Shown here in pieces: positions 44,805 to 54,052 of a DNA stretch of 64,000 bases; positions within the stretch are counted from its first letter, which is position 1, and each line of letters starts with the position of its first letter. The notes under the pieces are model-generated. The model saw nothing but the letters and a program-made list of their open reading frames with translations. It had not been told where the DNA came from and did not search any database. The stretch is from contig NZ_CP090063.1 in the NCBI RefSeq assembly GCF_021391495.1, forward strand, positions 7,812,001-7,876,000, in the 5' to 3' direction. Both the position numbers and the translations under genes were made by a program. This DNA comes from Amycolatopsis acidiphila. Lineage in GTDB: Bacteria; Actinomycetota; Actinomycetes; Mycobacteriales; Pseudonocardiaceae.

Positions 44805-46087
44805 CTCGGCCCCAGCAGAGAGCTCTTCTTGTCCTGCGGTGCCTGTCCCGGTGCGGGATAGGCGTTGCGCGCGGTGACCGGGTCCTTCAGCGCGCTCAGG
44901 GCGCCGGACAGGGACTCGGTGTTGAACAACGGGTAGATGCGCAGCCAGTGGCCCGACGCGTCACCCTGGCTGAGCGCGTTGGCCGCGTAGGAGAACCACG
45001 ACGCGATCTCCGGCGAGTACGGCGCGAGGATCTCGAGCGGCACGTGCGCCGAGCCCACGGCCGAGCGCACCGCCGGCGCCAGCGGCCTCGCGTCGGAGAA
45101 GGTCTGCGTGAGCGCCCCGACCGCCGGGTCGGCCTGCCCGGCGACGCCCGGCACCTTGTCGAGCGGCGGAACGCCCTCGCGCAGCACCCCGCGGACGTCC
45201 GGGGTCGCCTGGCCCAGCGCGTCCGCGCCCGGCTTCAGCGACGACATCGCCGCCTGGGCATCGGCCAGCGGCGCCTGCAGCGACTGCAGTGCCCCGCGTG
45301 CCTTGCCCAGCGTGTCCGGCGCCTTGTCCACGACGTCCGCCAGCGGCTTGCCGCCATCGACACCGACTGCGTCCAACGTGGTCTTCAGTTGCCCGACCAG
45401 CGCGGAGATCTCCTGCTGGCGGTTGGTGAAGCGGCCGCTGAGGCTGTCCAGCGCACGCAGTGTCCGAGTCAGGTCCTTCCCGTCGTCGGTGGCCAGCGCG
45501 CTGGCCACGGTTCCGAGGTCAGGCAGTTCCTCGGGCAAGGCCCCCAGCGCGTCGCGGAGGTCCTGCTGGTGTCCGCCGACGCCGCCGCCGGTCTCGCGCA
45601 GCGTGTCCTGCAGGGCCTTCCGCGTCGGCTCGTCGAAGACGGCCAGCACGTCGGAAAGCTCCTGCGCGCCCTCGGTCTTCGCCGACGGGATGACGTCGTT
45701 TTCGCCGACCTCGCCCGCGTCGGGCGTTCCCGGCGTGAAGTCGACGTACTTCTGGCCCAGCGCCGATCGCGCGCCGACCGATGCGGTCACGGCCTTGGAA
45801 TTGCGGTAGATCGGCTTGTCGCCGTCGAACTTCAGCTCGACGACGGCCTGGTTGCCGACCAGGTTGATGTCGCCGACCTGGCCGACACGCACACCGCCGA
45901 TACGGACGTCGTCCCCGCTGCGCAGGGCACCGACGTCAGCGAAGGCGGCCTTCACGACCGTCGTCGGCTTGCCGGGCAGGCCGTCGCTCGCGGTGATCGC
46001 GATCCCGACCGAGGCCACGAAGAGGGCGAGGACGACTAACCCGATGAACAGGGACCGCCTCTTGCGGCCGACCGTGCTCGCCATCAC
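44801..46087 (-). CDS. mceC: Mce family protein, third (MceC position), 428 aa
   Basis: 4-base overlaps on both sides. Short basic start (GRKRRSLFIG), anchor (LVVLALFVASVGIAITA), MCE domain (VKAAFADVGALRSGDDVRIG, GVRVGQVGDINLVGNQ, SVGARSALGQKYVDFTPG). Long helical region, then a typical end NPYPAPGQ-like (ARNAYPAPGQAPQDKKS) also seen at the end of the MceF protein. Confidence 0.9.
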   Translation of the reverse strand: MMASTVGRKRRSLFIGLVVLALFVASVGIAITASDGLPGKPTTVVKAAFADVGALRSGDDVRIGGVRVGQVGDINLVGNQAVVELKFDGDKPIYRNSKAVTASVGARSALGQKYVDFTPGTPDAGEVGENDVIPSAKTEGAQELSDVLAVFDEPTRKALQDTLRETGGGVGGHQQDLRDALGALPEELPDLGTVASALATDDGKDLTRTLRALDSLSGRFTNRQQEISALVGQLKTTLDAVGVDGGKPLADVVDKAPDTLGKARGALQSLQAPLADAQAAMSSLKPGADALGQATPDVRGVLREGVPPLDKVPGVAGQADPAVGALTQTFSDARPLAPAVRSAVGSAHVPLEILAPYSPEIASWFSYAANALSQGDASGHWLRIYPLFNTESLSGALSALKDPVTARNAYPAPGQAPQDKKSSLLGPR

Positions 46088-47529
46088 TGACCTCCACCGA
46101 TGAGGAACTGCAGAGCGCCGCTTTCCTGCTGCTGGTTGAGCCCGGTCACGCCGCCGTCGGATTGCTGTCCCGTGGCCAGCAGCCCGCCGAGTACCCCGCC
46201 TGAGGCGGTGAGTCCCGGGAGGCTCGGCAGCGGCAGGGGCGGAGCCGCTTGAGCCGGCGTGCCGGTGTCGCCCTGGGGAGGGCCCTGCGGCGGGGGCGTA
46301 GGAGCCCCGTTGGGCGCGTTGAGGCCGGGCACGAGGCCCGTCAGCAGGTCGGGGTTGACGACGAGCATGGCCCGGAAGTAGTGGGAAACACCGTCGCCGC
46401 CGTTGGTGGTCAACGCCCAGTTCCGGATGAAGTTCAGCACGTTCCCGAAGTTGTTCGTCAGGTCGGTGACAATCGGGCGGGCAGCGCCGACAGCGGATCG
46501 CAGGTCCGGGCCGGCGGCCTTGAGCTGGTCGACCACCGGCCGGGCCTCGTCAAGCAGGCCTTGCGCCTTGTCCAGAACCGGCTTCGCGCTGGCCAGCGCG
46601 GGGTCGAGCGACTCGGAGAACTTCTTGAGCTCGTCGCTGATGGCGCTCAGGTTGTCCGTGGTCGGCCTGATCGACTGCAGGATAGGCGTCGTGGCCTGCG
46701 CGGTACCGGTCAGCTGCCCGAGCGTCTTCCGGGCCGCGGAGAGGGTGTCCGGCAGCTGGCTGAGGGTCGACTCGAGCGCGGCACGGTTCTTCGCAGTGGC
46801 TTCGGTGGCGGTCTGCGCGGACGAGAGGAGACCGTCGAGGGTCGCCCCGTTGTCCACGGCCAGGGCCTGGGCCACCGGTTCGATCTTGTCGACCACGCTG
46901 GTGAGCAGGCCGTTCTGCTCCTTGAGGACCTTCGCCAGCCCGTCCGTGTCCTTCATCGACGACGCGAGCGCCTGGATGGTCGCATCGGCGTTCTGTCCGT
47001 TCTCCCGCATGCCTTCGCCAAGCACGGTCACCAAAGCCGCCAGCGACTGCCCGGTGGGGTCGTCGACGGTGTTGAGCACCTGGTCGAGGTCGGTGTAGAC
47101 GCTGGTCTGCCGGACCGGCAGGACGCCGCCGTCCTGAAGCGCGGGCGCCGAGGGCGTCCCGCGGTCCAGGTCGAGGTAGCGCTCGCCGAGGATGCTGACC
47201 GGCTTGATGGTGACCTTGGCGTCGGTGTGGACCGGCAATGCCGCGGGATCCAGGCTCAGCGCCACCGCGGCGTGCTTGTCGCTGTCCACCGTCATGGCCG
47301 CGACCTGGCCGACGTTGACGCCGTCGACCTTCACCTCGTTGCCCGGGATCAGCGGGCTGGCGTCGGTGAACTTGGCGACGATCGTGATCTCGCCGGGTTG
47401 TCCTTTGTCGTTCGCGCCCACGGCGCCGGCGGTCACGCCGAGGCAGGCGACGGTGACCACGGCGAGGCCACGGAGCCGGTAGGACGCCGGGCGGGACCGC
47501 CGGGGCGGCCGGGAGGTGCGCTTGCTCAT
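46084..47529 (-). CDS. mceB: Mce family protein, second (MceB position), 481 aa
   Basis: The longest Mce here. Very basic N-terminus (SKRTSRPPRRSRPASYRLRG), an anchor (LAVVTVACLGVTAGAVG), MCE domain (FTDASPLIPGNEVKVDGVNV, KPVSILGERYLDLDRG), helices, and a long Pro/Gln-rich linker (APTPPPQGPPQGDTG) before a Gly-rich end. Overlaps both neighbours by 4 bases. Confidence 0.9.
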   Translation of the reverse strand: MSKRTSRPPRRSRPASYRLRGLAVVTVACLGVTAGAVGANDKGQPGEITIVAKFTDASPLIPGNEVKVDGVNVGQVAAMTVDSDKHAAVALSLDPAALPVHTDAKVTIKPVSILGERYLDLDRGTPSAPALQDGGVLPVRQTSVYTDLDQVLNTVDDPTGQSLAALVTVLGEGMRENGQNADATIQALASSMKDTDGLAKVLKEQNGLLTSVVDKIEPVAQALAVDNGATLDGLLSSAQTATEATAKNRAALESTLSQLPDTLSAARKTLGQLTGTAQATTPILQSIRPTTDNLSAISDELKKFSESLDPALASAKPVLDKAQGLLDEARPVVDQLKAAGPDLRSAVGAARPIVTDLTNNFGNVLNFIRNWALTTNGGDGVSHYFRAMLVVNPDLLTGLVPGLNAPNGAPTPPPQGPPQGDTGTPAQAAPPLPLPSLPGLTASGGVLGGLLATGQQSDGGVTGLNQQQESGALQFLIGGGQ

Positions 47530-48761
47530 CGGATCCCACTTCCGAACGCGTCGGTCCAGGGCTGGCCGACCGGCGATCCGGGCAACGGTGTCGGGTTGCT
47601 GGTGAAGCCCGGCGGCACGATGCCCGGGTTGACGTTCACGCTCGACGCCCCAGCCTGTACGTAGATGCGGCCGTAGTGGCCGTTGGCGTCGTAGTTAGCG
47701 CTCGCCGAACCCCAGTTGGACAGCAGGCCCACCGCTTCCGGGGTGAACGGACGCAGGAAGCTCAACGCGGGCATGAGGCTGCTCACGGCCGAGTTCAGGC
47801 CGGGCGCCGTCGCGTGCGCGGTGTCCAGCAGTCCCGGCGTGTAGTTCAGCAGGGTCTGCGCGTCGGCCAGAGTCGGCCGCAACTCGGCGACCAGCGGCCG
47901 CAGGTCGGTCAGCACCGGCCGGAGGTTCCGGCTCACGTCCGGCAGCTTCGCCGTCGCCGGTTCGAGGTCCTTCAGCAGCGGCACCGCCTGCCCGACCGCG
48001 TCGGGCACGTCGCCCAAGGTCTTGCCCGCGGTCTGCAAGGTGCCGGGCAGCTTCTTGAGCGCCGAGGCGAGTGCCTCGTGCTGCTGCGCGGTGAGCGAGG
48101 TCGTCTTCGACAGCTGGTCGATCACCGTGCGCAGGTCGGCCTCACGACCGGCGAGGGTTCCGACCATGGTGTCGAGCTGGGTGACCATCTGCTTGATGGC
48201 CGGCCCGTCGCTGCCGAGTCCCCGCAGCACTTCACCGAGCGCTTGCACGGCGGGGCCGGCCGAGCGCACCGTCTGGTTCACGTCGGCCTCGTTGCCCTTG
48301 ACCGTGCTGTCGAGCCGGTTAATCAACGAGCTGAGCTTGGCCCGGGTCGGCGGATCCAGCGCGTTGAGCACCTGGTCGAACTCCATCGGCACCGGCATGT
48401 CGCCCTTGATCATGCCGTGGTCGGGGATCTCCGCGTTCCCGCTCGGTCCGTCGGTGATGTTCACCATCCGCTCGCCGAGCGCCGCCTTCCACTCGATCCG
48501 CACCTGCGCGCCGTCGTGGAGGGGAACGTGGTTCCCTTCGAGGGCGAGCATCAGCTTCGCCTTGCCGCCCTCGACCGAAATGTCGGACACCTTGCCGACT
48601 TCGAAACCGTTGACCTGCACGGTTCCCCCGTCCACCACGTTCGTCGCGGAGTCGAGGATGACGCCGACCTGGTAGTCGTCGCTTCTCATCGCGGCGACGG
48701 CACCGGCCCCGACGCCCAGGGCCGCCACCACGATGACGCCGACCGTCAGCACACGTTTCAT
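47526..48761 (-). CDS. mceA: Mce family protein, first (MceA position), 411 aa
   Basis: ATG 3 bases after the ATPase stop. Anchor at residues 4-24 (VLTVGVIVVAALGVGAGAV), MCE domain (ILDSATNVVDGGTVQVNGFE, VGKVSDISVEGG, WKAALGERMVNITDG), then coiled helices and a Pro-rich tail (PPGFTSNPTPLPGSPVG). First of the six-protein set. Confidence 0.9.
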   Translation of the reverse strand: MKRVLTVGVIVVAALGVGAGAVAAMRSDDYQVGVILDSATNVVDGGTVQVNGFEVGKVSDISVEGGKAKLMLALEGNHVPLHDGAQVRIEWKAALGERMVNITDGPSGNAEIPDHGMIKGDMPVPMEFDQVLNALDPPTRAKLSSLINRLDSTVKGNEADVNQTVRSAGPAVQALGEVLRGLGSDGPAIKQMVTQLDTMVGTLAGREADLRTVIDQLSKTTSLTAQQHEALASALKKLPGTLQTAGKTLGDVPDAVGQAVPLLKDLEPATAKLPDVSRNLRPVLTDLRPLVAELRPTLADAQTLLNYTPGLLDTAHATAPGLNSAVSSLMPALSFLRPFTPEAVGLLSNWGSASANYDANGHYGRIYVQAGASSVNVNPGIVPPGFTSNPTPLPGSPVGQPWTDAFGSGIR

Positions 48762-48764
48762 GAG

Positions 48765-49598
48765 TCAGTCCATCCCCAGCGGGCCCGCGGATTCGCCGGC
48801 CAGGAACTGCCGCACGAACGGGTCGTCGGACGCGAACGCTTCCTCGGCCTCGCCGTAGTGCACGACCTGCCCTTGCCAGATGAGGCCGACGTAGTCGCTG
48901 ACCTTGCGCGCGGTGCGGATGTCGTGCGTGACGAGCAAGTAGGTGCCCTTGTGCTCGCGGTGCATGTCCAGGATGAGGTCGTTCAGCAGGCTGGTGCGGA
49001 CCGGGTCCAGACCGGAGTCCGGCTCGTCGAACAACACGATGTCCGGGTTGAGCACGAGCGCCCGCGCGAACCCGGCGCGCTTCCGCATACCACCCGATAC
49101 CTCGTTCGGGAGTTTCGTGATCGACCGCTCCAAGCCGACTTCCGTCAGCCGGGTCATGACGATGTGCTCGATCTCCGCCTCGCTCATGTCCGTGTGCTTG
49201 CGCAGCGGGAAGGCGGTGTTGTCGTAGATGTTCATGGACCCGAACAAGGCACCGTCCTGGAACAGAACACCGAAGCGCTTGCGGAGATCGTAGCGCTCCT
49301 GCTCGGTGATCTTCCACAGGTCCTGGCCGAAGACGACGATCTCGCCCTCGTCAGGCTCGAGGAGCCCGACGAGGTGCTTCAGGAGCACGCTCTTACCGGT
49401 ACCCGACGGCCCGAGCACCGTCGTGATGGCGTCGTCGACGAAGTTGATGTTCATGCCGCGCATGACGTGGAAGTTCCCGAACGCCTTGGAAACGTTCCGG
49501 ACTTCCATCGAGTGCGTCCGGTCGGCCGGGCCGGCCAGGAGGTGGCCGCTGCGGGTGTGGGTCCGCGGGGGTGCGTCAGCGGTGTTCGATGTGGACAC
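48765..49598 (-). CDS. mceG: Mce-system ATPase (MceG/Mkl/MlaF-like), 277 aa
   Basis: GTG at 49598 is chosen for the GAGGAG site 6 bases upstream. Walker A GPSGTGKSVLLKHL, Q-loop FGVLFQDGALFGS, signature LPNEVSGGMRKRAGFARAL, Walker B IVLFDEPDSGLDPV and switch His in LLVTHDIRTA: all normal, unlike the second ATPase at 25724. In mycobacteria the gene is usually remote from mce operons; here it lies inside. It powers the YrbE permease pair. Confidence 0.93.
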   Translation of the reverse strand: MSTSNTADAPPRTHTRSGHLLAGPADRTHSMEVRNVSKAFGNFHVMRGMNINFVDDAITTVLGPSGTGKSVLLKHLVGLLEPDEGEIVVFGQDLWKITEQERYDLRKRFGVLFQDGALFGSMNIYDNTAFPLRKHTDMSEAEIEHIVMTRLTEVGLERSITKLPNEVSGGMRKRAGFARALVLNPDIVLFDEPDSGLDPVRTSLLNDLILDMHREHKGTYLLVTHDIRTARKVSDYVGLIWQGQVVHYGEAEEAFASDDPFVRQFLAGESAGPLGMD

Positions 49599-49635
49599 AG
49601 AGTTCTCCTCGCGGGACGAAGGGGCGGCGTGCTGA

Positions 49636-50508
49636 TCAGTTGGCGATGGGTGCATTCGGCGCTAACCCCCAGAAGAGCTGCGTCCCCAATACACCGATGA
49701 TATGTATCAGCACCATGTTCAGCATCATCGACTTCGCCGTATTTCTTCCCACACCGACGGATCCGCCACTGGCGTTGTATCCGTAGTAGCAGCCGACGAA
49801 GATGATCGCCGTTCCCATGGCCATCACCTTGCACAGGGAGAAAAATAGATCCTGCGGGTTCTGGTAGAGCCAGAAGATGAAATTGTAACCACCGGGGGAA
49901 ACTCCGCCGAGCATCTTCACCGTCGTGAGGAACTCCCCGATGTACATGATCCCGAGGCCCACCACGTAGAGGAACGGCATCGCGATCCAGGCCGCGACGA
50001 TGCGGCTGCCGACCAGGTAGCTCCTCGACTTGACGCCCATGACCTCCATGGCGTCGATCTCGTCCGAGATGCGCATCGAGCCGATCTCGGCGACCAGGCC
50101 GCAGCCGACCTTCGCCGCGAAGATGTAGCCCCACATGTACGGCGCCATCTCGCGGATCGCGCACCAGGCGTTGAAGATTCCCGAATAGAGGGGAACGCCG
50201 ATCTGCTTGAGCGTGTAGTTGCCTTCGAGGCCGCACTCGTACCCGATCACGAACTGCATGAGCCAGATGACGAGCCCGCTGGACAGGATGAGCACGCCGC
50301 ACTGGTGGAAGACTTCGGTGGCGGAGTGCCGGAGATCGGGCAACGCCCGGATCGTCCGGCCGGAGAACCGGGCGATATCGCCGCCGGTTTCGACCGCGGA
50401 CTTGACCGAAGTCGCCATGCCCTTGAACGAAATCTCGACGTCGGCGGGCTTCGGCGCACCGGGCAGCTTCTTTTCGCCGACTCCGCCGTTCTGCACAGCT
50501 CGGGTCAC
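49636..50508 (-). CDS. yrbEB: YrbE/MlaE-family permease B, 290 aa
   Basis: GTG at 50508 after a GGGGAG site; the frame upstream overlaps the yrbEA gene and is not used. MlaE domain with about five helices: VLILSSGLVIWLMQFVIGY, a conserved MAPYMWGYIFAAKVGCGLVA segment, EIGSMRISDEIDAMEVMGV (the MlaE signature loop that contacts the ATPase) and FLYVVGLGIMYIGEF. Forms the inner-membrane channel with permease A. Confidence 0.93.
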   Translation of the reverse strand: MTRAVQNGGVGEKKLPGAPKPADVEISFKGMATSVKSAVETGGDIARFSGRTIRALPDLRHSATEVFHQCGVLILSSGLVIWLMQFVIGYECGLEGNYTLKQIGVPLYSGIFNAWCAIREMAPYMWGYIFAAKVGCGLVAEIGSMRISDEIDAMEVMGVKSRSYLVGSRIVAAWIAMPFLYVVGLGIMYIGEFLTTVKMLGGVSPGGYNFIFWLYQNPQDLFFSLCKVMAMGTAIIFVGCYYGYNASGGSVGVGRNTAKSMMLNMVLIHIIGVLGTQLFWGLAPNAPIAN

Positions 50509-50528
50509 GGTGTCTTCTCCCCGCCTCG

Positions 50529-51386
50529 TCACTTGTAGATCTGCATCTCGGGGTTGAGACCGAGCATGATCGCGGTGAAGACCGCGTTGAAGATCCAAAT
50601 CGCCGCGAACGCGATCACCACGGCCTGGTTGACCGCCCGCCCCACCCCGATCGGCCCGCCGCCGGTGTGCAAGCCCTTGTAGCAGCAGACGACGCCGATG
50701 ATCAGCCCGAAGATCGACGTCTTGACCACGCTCGCCCAGAGGTCGGTCGTCGTCGCGTTGTCGAAGAAGCTGCCGAAGAACGCGCTGCTGTTCGCCTTGA
50801 GGATCGGCACGGCGGCGATGTACCCGCCCACGACACCGAAAGCCAGCGCCACCAGGTCCATCAGCCCCGTGATCAACGTCATCGCGACCACCCGCGGCAC
50901 GATGAGCGTCCGGATCGGGTCGACGCCCAGGACTTCCATCGCGTCGATCTCTTCACGGATGCGGCGGGCACCGAGGTCCGCAGTGATCGCGGTGCCCATC
51001 ACGCCGGCCACGACCATCGCGTTGATCCAGGGCGCGAACTCGCGGACGCTCGCCATGATGAAGAACGAGCCAAGCCGTTCGGGGATACCGAAAAGGGAGA
51101 AGATGTTCCCGCCCTGCAGCCCCGGAGCCCCAAGGCCGAAGGCCGTGGTCGAGATGATCATCGGGATCCAGCACAGCTTCAGCGTCTGGAACATCTGCTC
51201 ACGAACTTCGCCCCAGTAGCCAACAGGGTGCCGGAGGGCGGAGTAGAGCACGTCGCCCATCAGCCACACCATTTCGCCGGCCTGCTCCAGCGGACGCGCG
51301 ACCGCGGAACCCAGGCCTGATCGCCGGCTCGCCTTCCGGCGCTGCCGGCCTTTCGCCTTGGGCGGTGCCGCTGCGTGCGTCGTCAT
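50529..51386 (-). CDS. yrbEA: YrbE/MlaE-family permease A, 285 aa
   Basis: ATG with AAGGAG 7 bases upstream. First gene of the mce operon. Helices include MIISTTAFGLGAPGL, VVAGVMGTAITADLG and VVAMTLITGLMDLVALAFG; the signature loop is ARRIREEIDAMEVLGVDPI. A basic N-terminal tail (PPKAKGRQRRKASRRSG) precedes the first helix. A tandem 17-bp repeat lies directly upstream. Confidence 0.93.
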   Translation of the reverse strand: MTTHAAAPPKAKGRQRRKASRRSGLGSAVARPLEQAGEMVWLMGDVLYSALRHPVGYWGEVREQMFQTLKLCWIPMIISTTAFGLGAPGLQGGNIFSLFGIPERLGSFFIMASVREFAPWINAMVVAGVMGTAITADLGARRIREEIDAMEVLGVDPIRTLIVPRVVAMTLITGLMDLVALAFGVVGGYIAAVPILKANSSAFFGSFFDNATTTDLWASVVKTSIFGLIIGVVCCYKGLHTGGGPIGVGRAVNQAVVIAFAAIWIFNAVFTAIMLGLNPEMQIYK

Positions 51387-51532
51387 CGGTGCACTCCTTG
51401 GTCGACTTCGAGTCTTGGTGGACTTCGAGTCAGTTCTGTCCGGCGGGACTCACCTGGGAAACGAGTCTCGCGCGATTCCGCCACGCTAGGATCGTCGAAT
51501 CCTGCTTGGAAGCCACAGAACCGTTGCCATCA
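51387..51532 (-). promoter_or_regulatory. Leader of the mce operon with tandem 17-bp repeat
   Basis: The gap upstream of yrbEA contains two directly adjoining 17-bp units (51398-51414 and 51415-51431), on the coding strand GACTCGAAGTCSACCAA with one mismatch. The second unit runs into the ribosome site. Each holds an imperfect GACT/AGTC dyad. This could be an operator for a regulator (perhaps the nearby response regulator) or a simple duplication. The promoter itself was not identified. Confidence 0.45.
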
Positions 51533-51955
51533 CTACGAATCTCCGGATTTTTCCACTCCGCTCATGCGTCCGCGAAAAAAGCCGGACGCGCCGCCGACCA
51601 CCACAGCCGTAGCCGCCGTCAGCCCGATCTGGAGAGGATCGCGGCCCGCTGGTACGAGCAAGGACAACGGAAGCGCGAGCAGATAGCTGCACAGCGCGGC
51701 TAGCGCGCCGTGTACCACGGGAAGGCTGGCGTTGCCGATTCGCCTTGAAGCAACGAAGAACGCGACCACAGCGACAAGCGGAAGCCACACATAACCCAGG
51801 ACCGGTACCAAGGCCACGACCAGTGGCTGGACCAACCCGCCGATGAGGAGAACGCTGAACCCGGTCGAAGCGCCCCGGACCGCCTCGGGCGCGTCGATCC
51901 GGTCCACCCAGGACTGCCGGTCCGGACCGGCGGCGTTGTCACGAGCACGCGTCAT
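51533..51955 (-). CDS. Four-span small membrane protein, 140 aa
   Basis: ATG at 51955 with GGGAT upstream. After ~35 polar residues come hydrophobic segments: STGFSVLLIGGLVQPLVVAL, GYVWLPLVAVVAFFVASR, HGALAALCSYLLALPLSLLV and LTAATAVVVGGASGFFRG. No family recognised; it resembles small integral membrane proteins next to mce operons. Same strand as the mce genes, 146 bases upstream. Confidence 0.75.
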   Translation of the reverse strand: MTRARDNAAGPDRQSWVDRIDAPEAVRGASTGFSVLLIGGLVQPLVVALVPVLGYVWLPLVAVVAFFVASRRIGNASLPVVHGALAALCSYLLALPLSLLVPAGRDPLQIGLTAATAVVVGGASGFFRGRMSGVEKSGDS

Positions 51956-52305
51956 GGAGATCCCGCCTTTACGCTGGCCCACCCCGACCTGGACGACGTC
52001 CTGCCGGACGTGCTCGGTAGCGACGGATTTCGAGTTGCGCACCCGCGGGAGGCATTCCGCTCGCGGCCGCGCCGGTGTCGCGGCGCTGAGCGCGGAGGAT
52101 CGGACGGCGATTCGCGGCGATCGTCCACACCGGGCGAAAGCCGATTGGCGTTCCACGGCTGAGCCAGGCATCGTAGGCCGACGGACAGTACGCCGAGCAC
52201 GGGTTCCCGGCGTCGCTGTTCCCGGAGTTCGACAATGAACACTGCGGAAGTATGTCCGGCCAACGCTGGTCCATATGGGCCAACGACGGCACCCGAGGGC
52301 CAACT
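51956..52305. other. Gene-free stretch
   Basis: About 350 bases between the membrane-protein start and the end of the next gene. Open frames here are extensions of neighbouring genes in wrong frames. I see no RNA gene, repeat or clear promoter motif. Confidence 0.4.
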
Positions 52306-52652
52306 TCAATCTCGGCCGAACGGGCCGAAGTTCTCCGGCGGTACCGCCTCGACCAACAGGCCGAAACGACGGCCGCGATGTCGCGGACCGCGTCGCCCTC
52401 GTCGGCCACGGCGTGCCAGGCCGTTGCGCCGCAACCGGACAGCGTGGCGAGCCGGCGCCGGACGAACTCCAGTTGCGCGTCCCGGGAAGAGAACGCCCGA
52501 GAACCGCGCTGCCAGTCGTCCACAGCCTTGCCGTCCTGGTCGGCGTGTTCCAGCCCCACTTCCCAGTCCCGTCGATACGGGTTGCGTTCGTTGTCCACCG
52601 AGATGCTGTAGGTGTGCCCCTGGTGCTCACTGGTGTAGACGGTGGCGTCCAT
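52306..52652 (-). pseudogene. Hypothetical protein, ~115 aa, apparent one-base frameshift
   Basis: ATG at 52652. The first ~93 residues look coding (VYTSEHQGHTYSISVDNERN, then DAQLEFVRRRLATLSG and DEGDAVRDIAAVVS). Near 52364 the natural continuation GLLVEAVPPENFGPFGRD, ending at a TGA (52306), is in another frame. One extra base there would restore it. Otherwise the frame runs on for 130 more residues of poor composition. Function unknown. Confidence 0.5.
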
Positions 52653-52935
52653 GGCATGAGTCTCCGTAGTAGTAGTTCGGTTGTGGTGTAAGGAATCATG
52701 CTCGCTGGCGAGGCGGGTCGAGCAGTTTGGTGGCGGCGGTGACTGCGGCGAGTCCGGGGGCCACGGCCGATCACACCCCGCACTGGCACACCCAGCGCGA
52801 CCTGCTGCACACCATCAGCTGCTGCGTGAACTGGCCGAAGCCTGAGTCGGAAAACACCGCTCCTACGCCCATCGCCCCGACCCCGGCCGATGAACGACTC
52901 CCCGCTGTTGCGTCGCTACGTTCGGAACCCGCCGG
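52653..52935. other. Gap without a supported gene
   Basis: A plus-strand frame reads HTPHWHTQRDLLHTISCCVN but runs into the antisense of the PRPP synthetase gene and has no ribosome site. It may be a remnant. Nothing else is evident in these 283 bases. Confidence 0.35.
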
Positions 52936-53958
52936 TCAGTTACCGGCGTTGAACAGGCTGGTCACCGATCCGTCAGAGAAGACTTCGTCAATAGCGCGAG
53001 TCAGCAGGGGGGCGATGGATTGCACGCTGAGCTGGGTGAAGTGCTTGTCGTCTGGAATGGGGAGGGTGTCGGTGAGGACGACTTCCCGGATTCCGCTAGA
53101 ACTCAGGCGCGCAGTGGCGTCGCTGGAAAGCACGCCGTGGGTGGCAGCGGCAATGACGCCAGCGGCACCTGCGGCATTCAACAGTCGGGCGGCGCCGACC
53201 ATCGTGGTCGCGGTGTCGATCATGTCGTCCACGACCACGCACAGCCGGTTTGCGACGTCGCCGACGAGCTGGCCGGTGTCGGGATGTTCGGCGTGGAGGG
53301 ATTTCCGGTGCTGGATGAACGCGATGGGTTGCCCGCCGAGAAGGTCGGCCCAGGTTTCGGCGAGTTTGACGCGCCCGGCGTCTGGTGCGACCACGGTAAT
53401 GGTTGCGTCCTCGTAGCGCTGCCGGATGTGGGCGGCGAGCAGTGGTTGCGCCAGGAGGTGGTCGACCGGGCCGTCGAAGAACCCTTGGGCTTGGGGAGTG
53501 TGCAGGTCGACGGTGATGATGCGATGGGCGCCGGCTGTGGTGAGCAGGTCAGTGACCAGCCTGGCGGAGATGGGTTCCCGTCCTCGGTGTTTCTTGTCTT
53601 GGCGGGCGTAGGGGTAGAAGGGCCAGATCACGGTGATGCGTTTCGCGCTGGCACGTTTGAGCGCGTCGATCATGATCAGCTGTTCCATGAGCGCCGTGTT
53701 CAGTGGCGCGGTCGCGGTGTGCAGGACGAAGGCGTCACAGCCGCGAACGGACTTGTCGAAGCGCACGAAGGTCTCGCCGTTGGCGAAGGTGTGCGCGGTC
53801 TGCGGGGTTACCGACGCGCCCAGTTCGTCCGCGATGTGCTGAGCCAGGGCGGGGTGAGCGCCGCCGGCGAAGAACATGAGCCGCTTGGTCACCTCTCCCG
53901 GCAACCTGTTGCCCGGAGCGACGCCAGTGGCGATCGGGGTCGGTGTGGCGGCTCTCAT
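52936..53958 (-). CDS. prs: Ribose-phosphate pyrophosphokinase (PRPP synthetase), 340 aa
   Basis: ATG with GGAGA upstream. Class I motifs: FANGETFVRFDKSVRG, PYARQDKKHRGREPISARL (flexible ATP loop), DLHTPQAQGFFDGPVDHL, and the PRPP-binding signature VVVDDMIDTATTMVGAA. Makes 5-phosphoribosyl 1-diphosphate from ribose 5-phosphate and ATP. A ~20-residue N-terminal extension is present. Placed after PEPCK it is probably a secondary paralogue of the housekeeping enzyme. Confidence 0.94.
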   Translation of the reverse strand: MRAATPTPIATGVAPGNRLPGEVTKRLMFFAGGAHPALAQHIADELGASVTPQTAHTFANGETFVRFDKSVRGCDAFVLHTATAPLNTALMEQLIMIDALKRASAKRITVIWPFYPYARQDKKHRGREPISARLVTDLLTTAGAHRIITVDLHTPQAQGFFDGPVDHLLAQPLLAAHIRQRYEDATITVVAPDAGRVKLAETWADLLGGQPIAFIQHRKSLHAEHPDTGQLVGDVANRLCVVVDDMIDTATTMVGAARLLNAAGAAGVIAAATHGVLSSDATARLSSSGIREVVLTDTLPIPDDKHFTQLSVQSIAPLLTRAIDEVFSDGSVTSLFNAGN

Positions 53959-54052
53959 CCGTTGTCTCCAGTAGACGCGTGGCAGGTGGTGGAACCGCGG
54001 GCGGAGCCGAGCGGGGAGCCGCCGACGGCTCCGCCCGCGGGATCGTGGGGCG

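Noticed and set aside
47676..49700. Plus-strand open frame of 674 codons
   Set aside because: Antisense to MceA and the Mce ATPase with no family motif; a GC-driven shadow.
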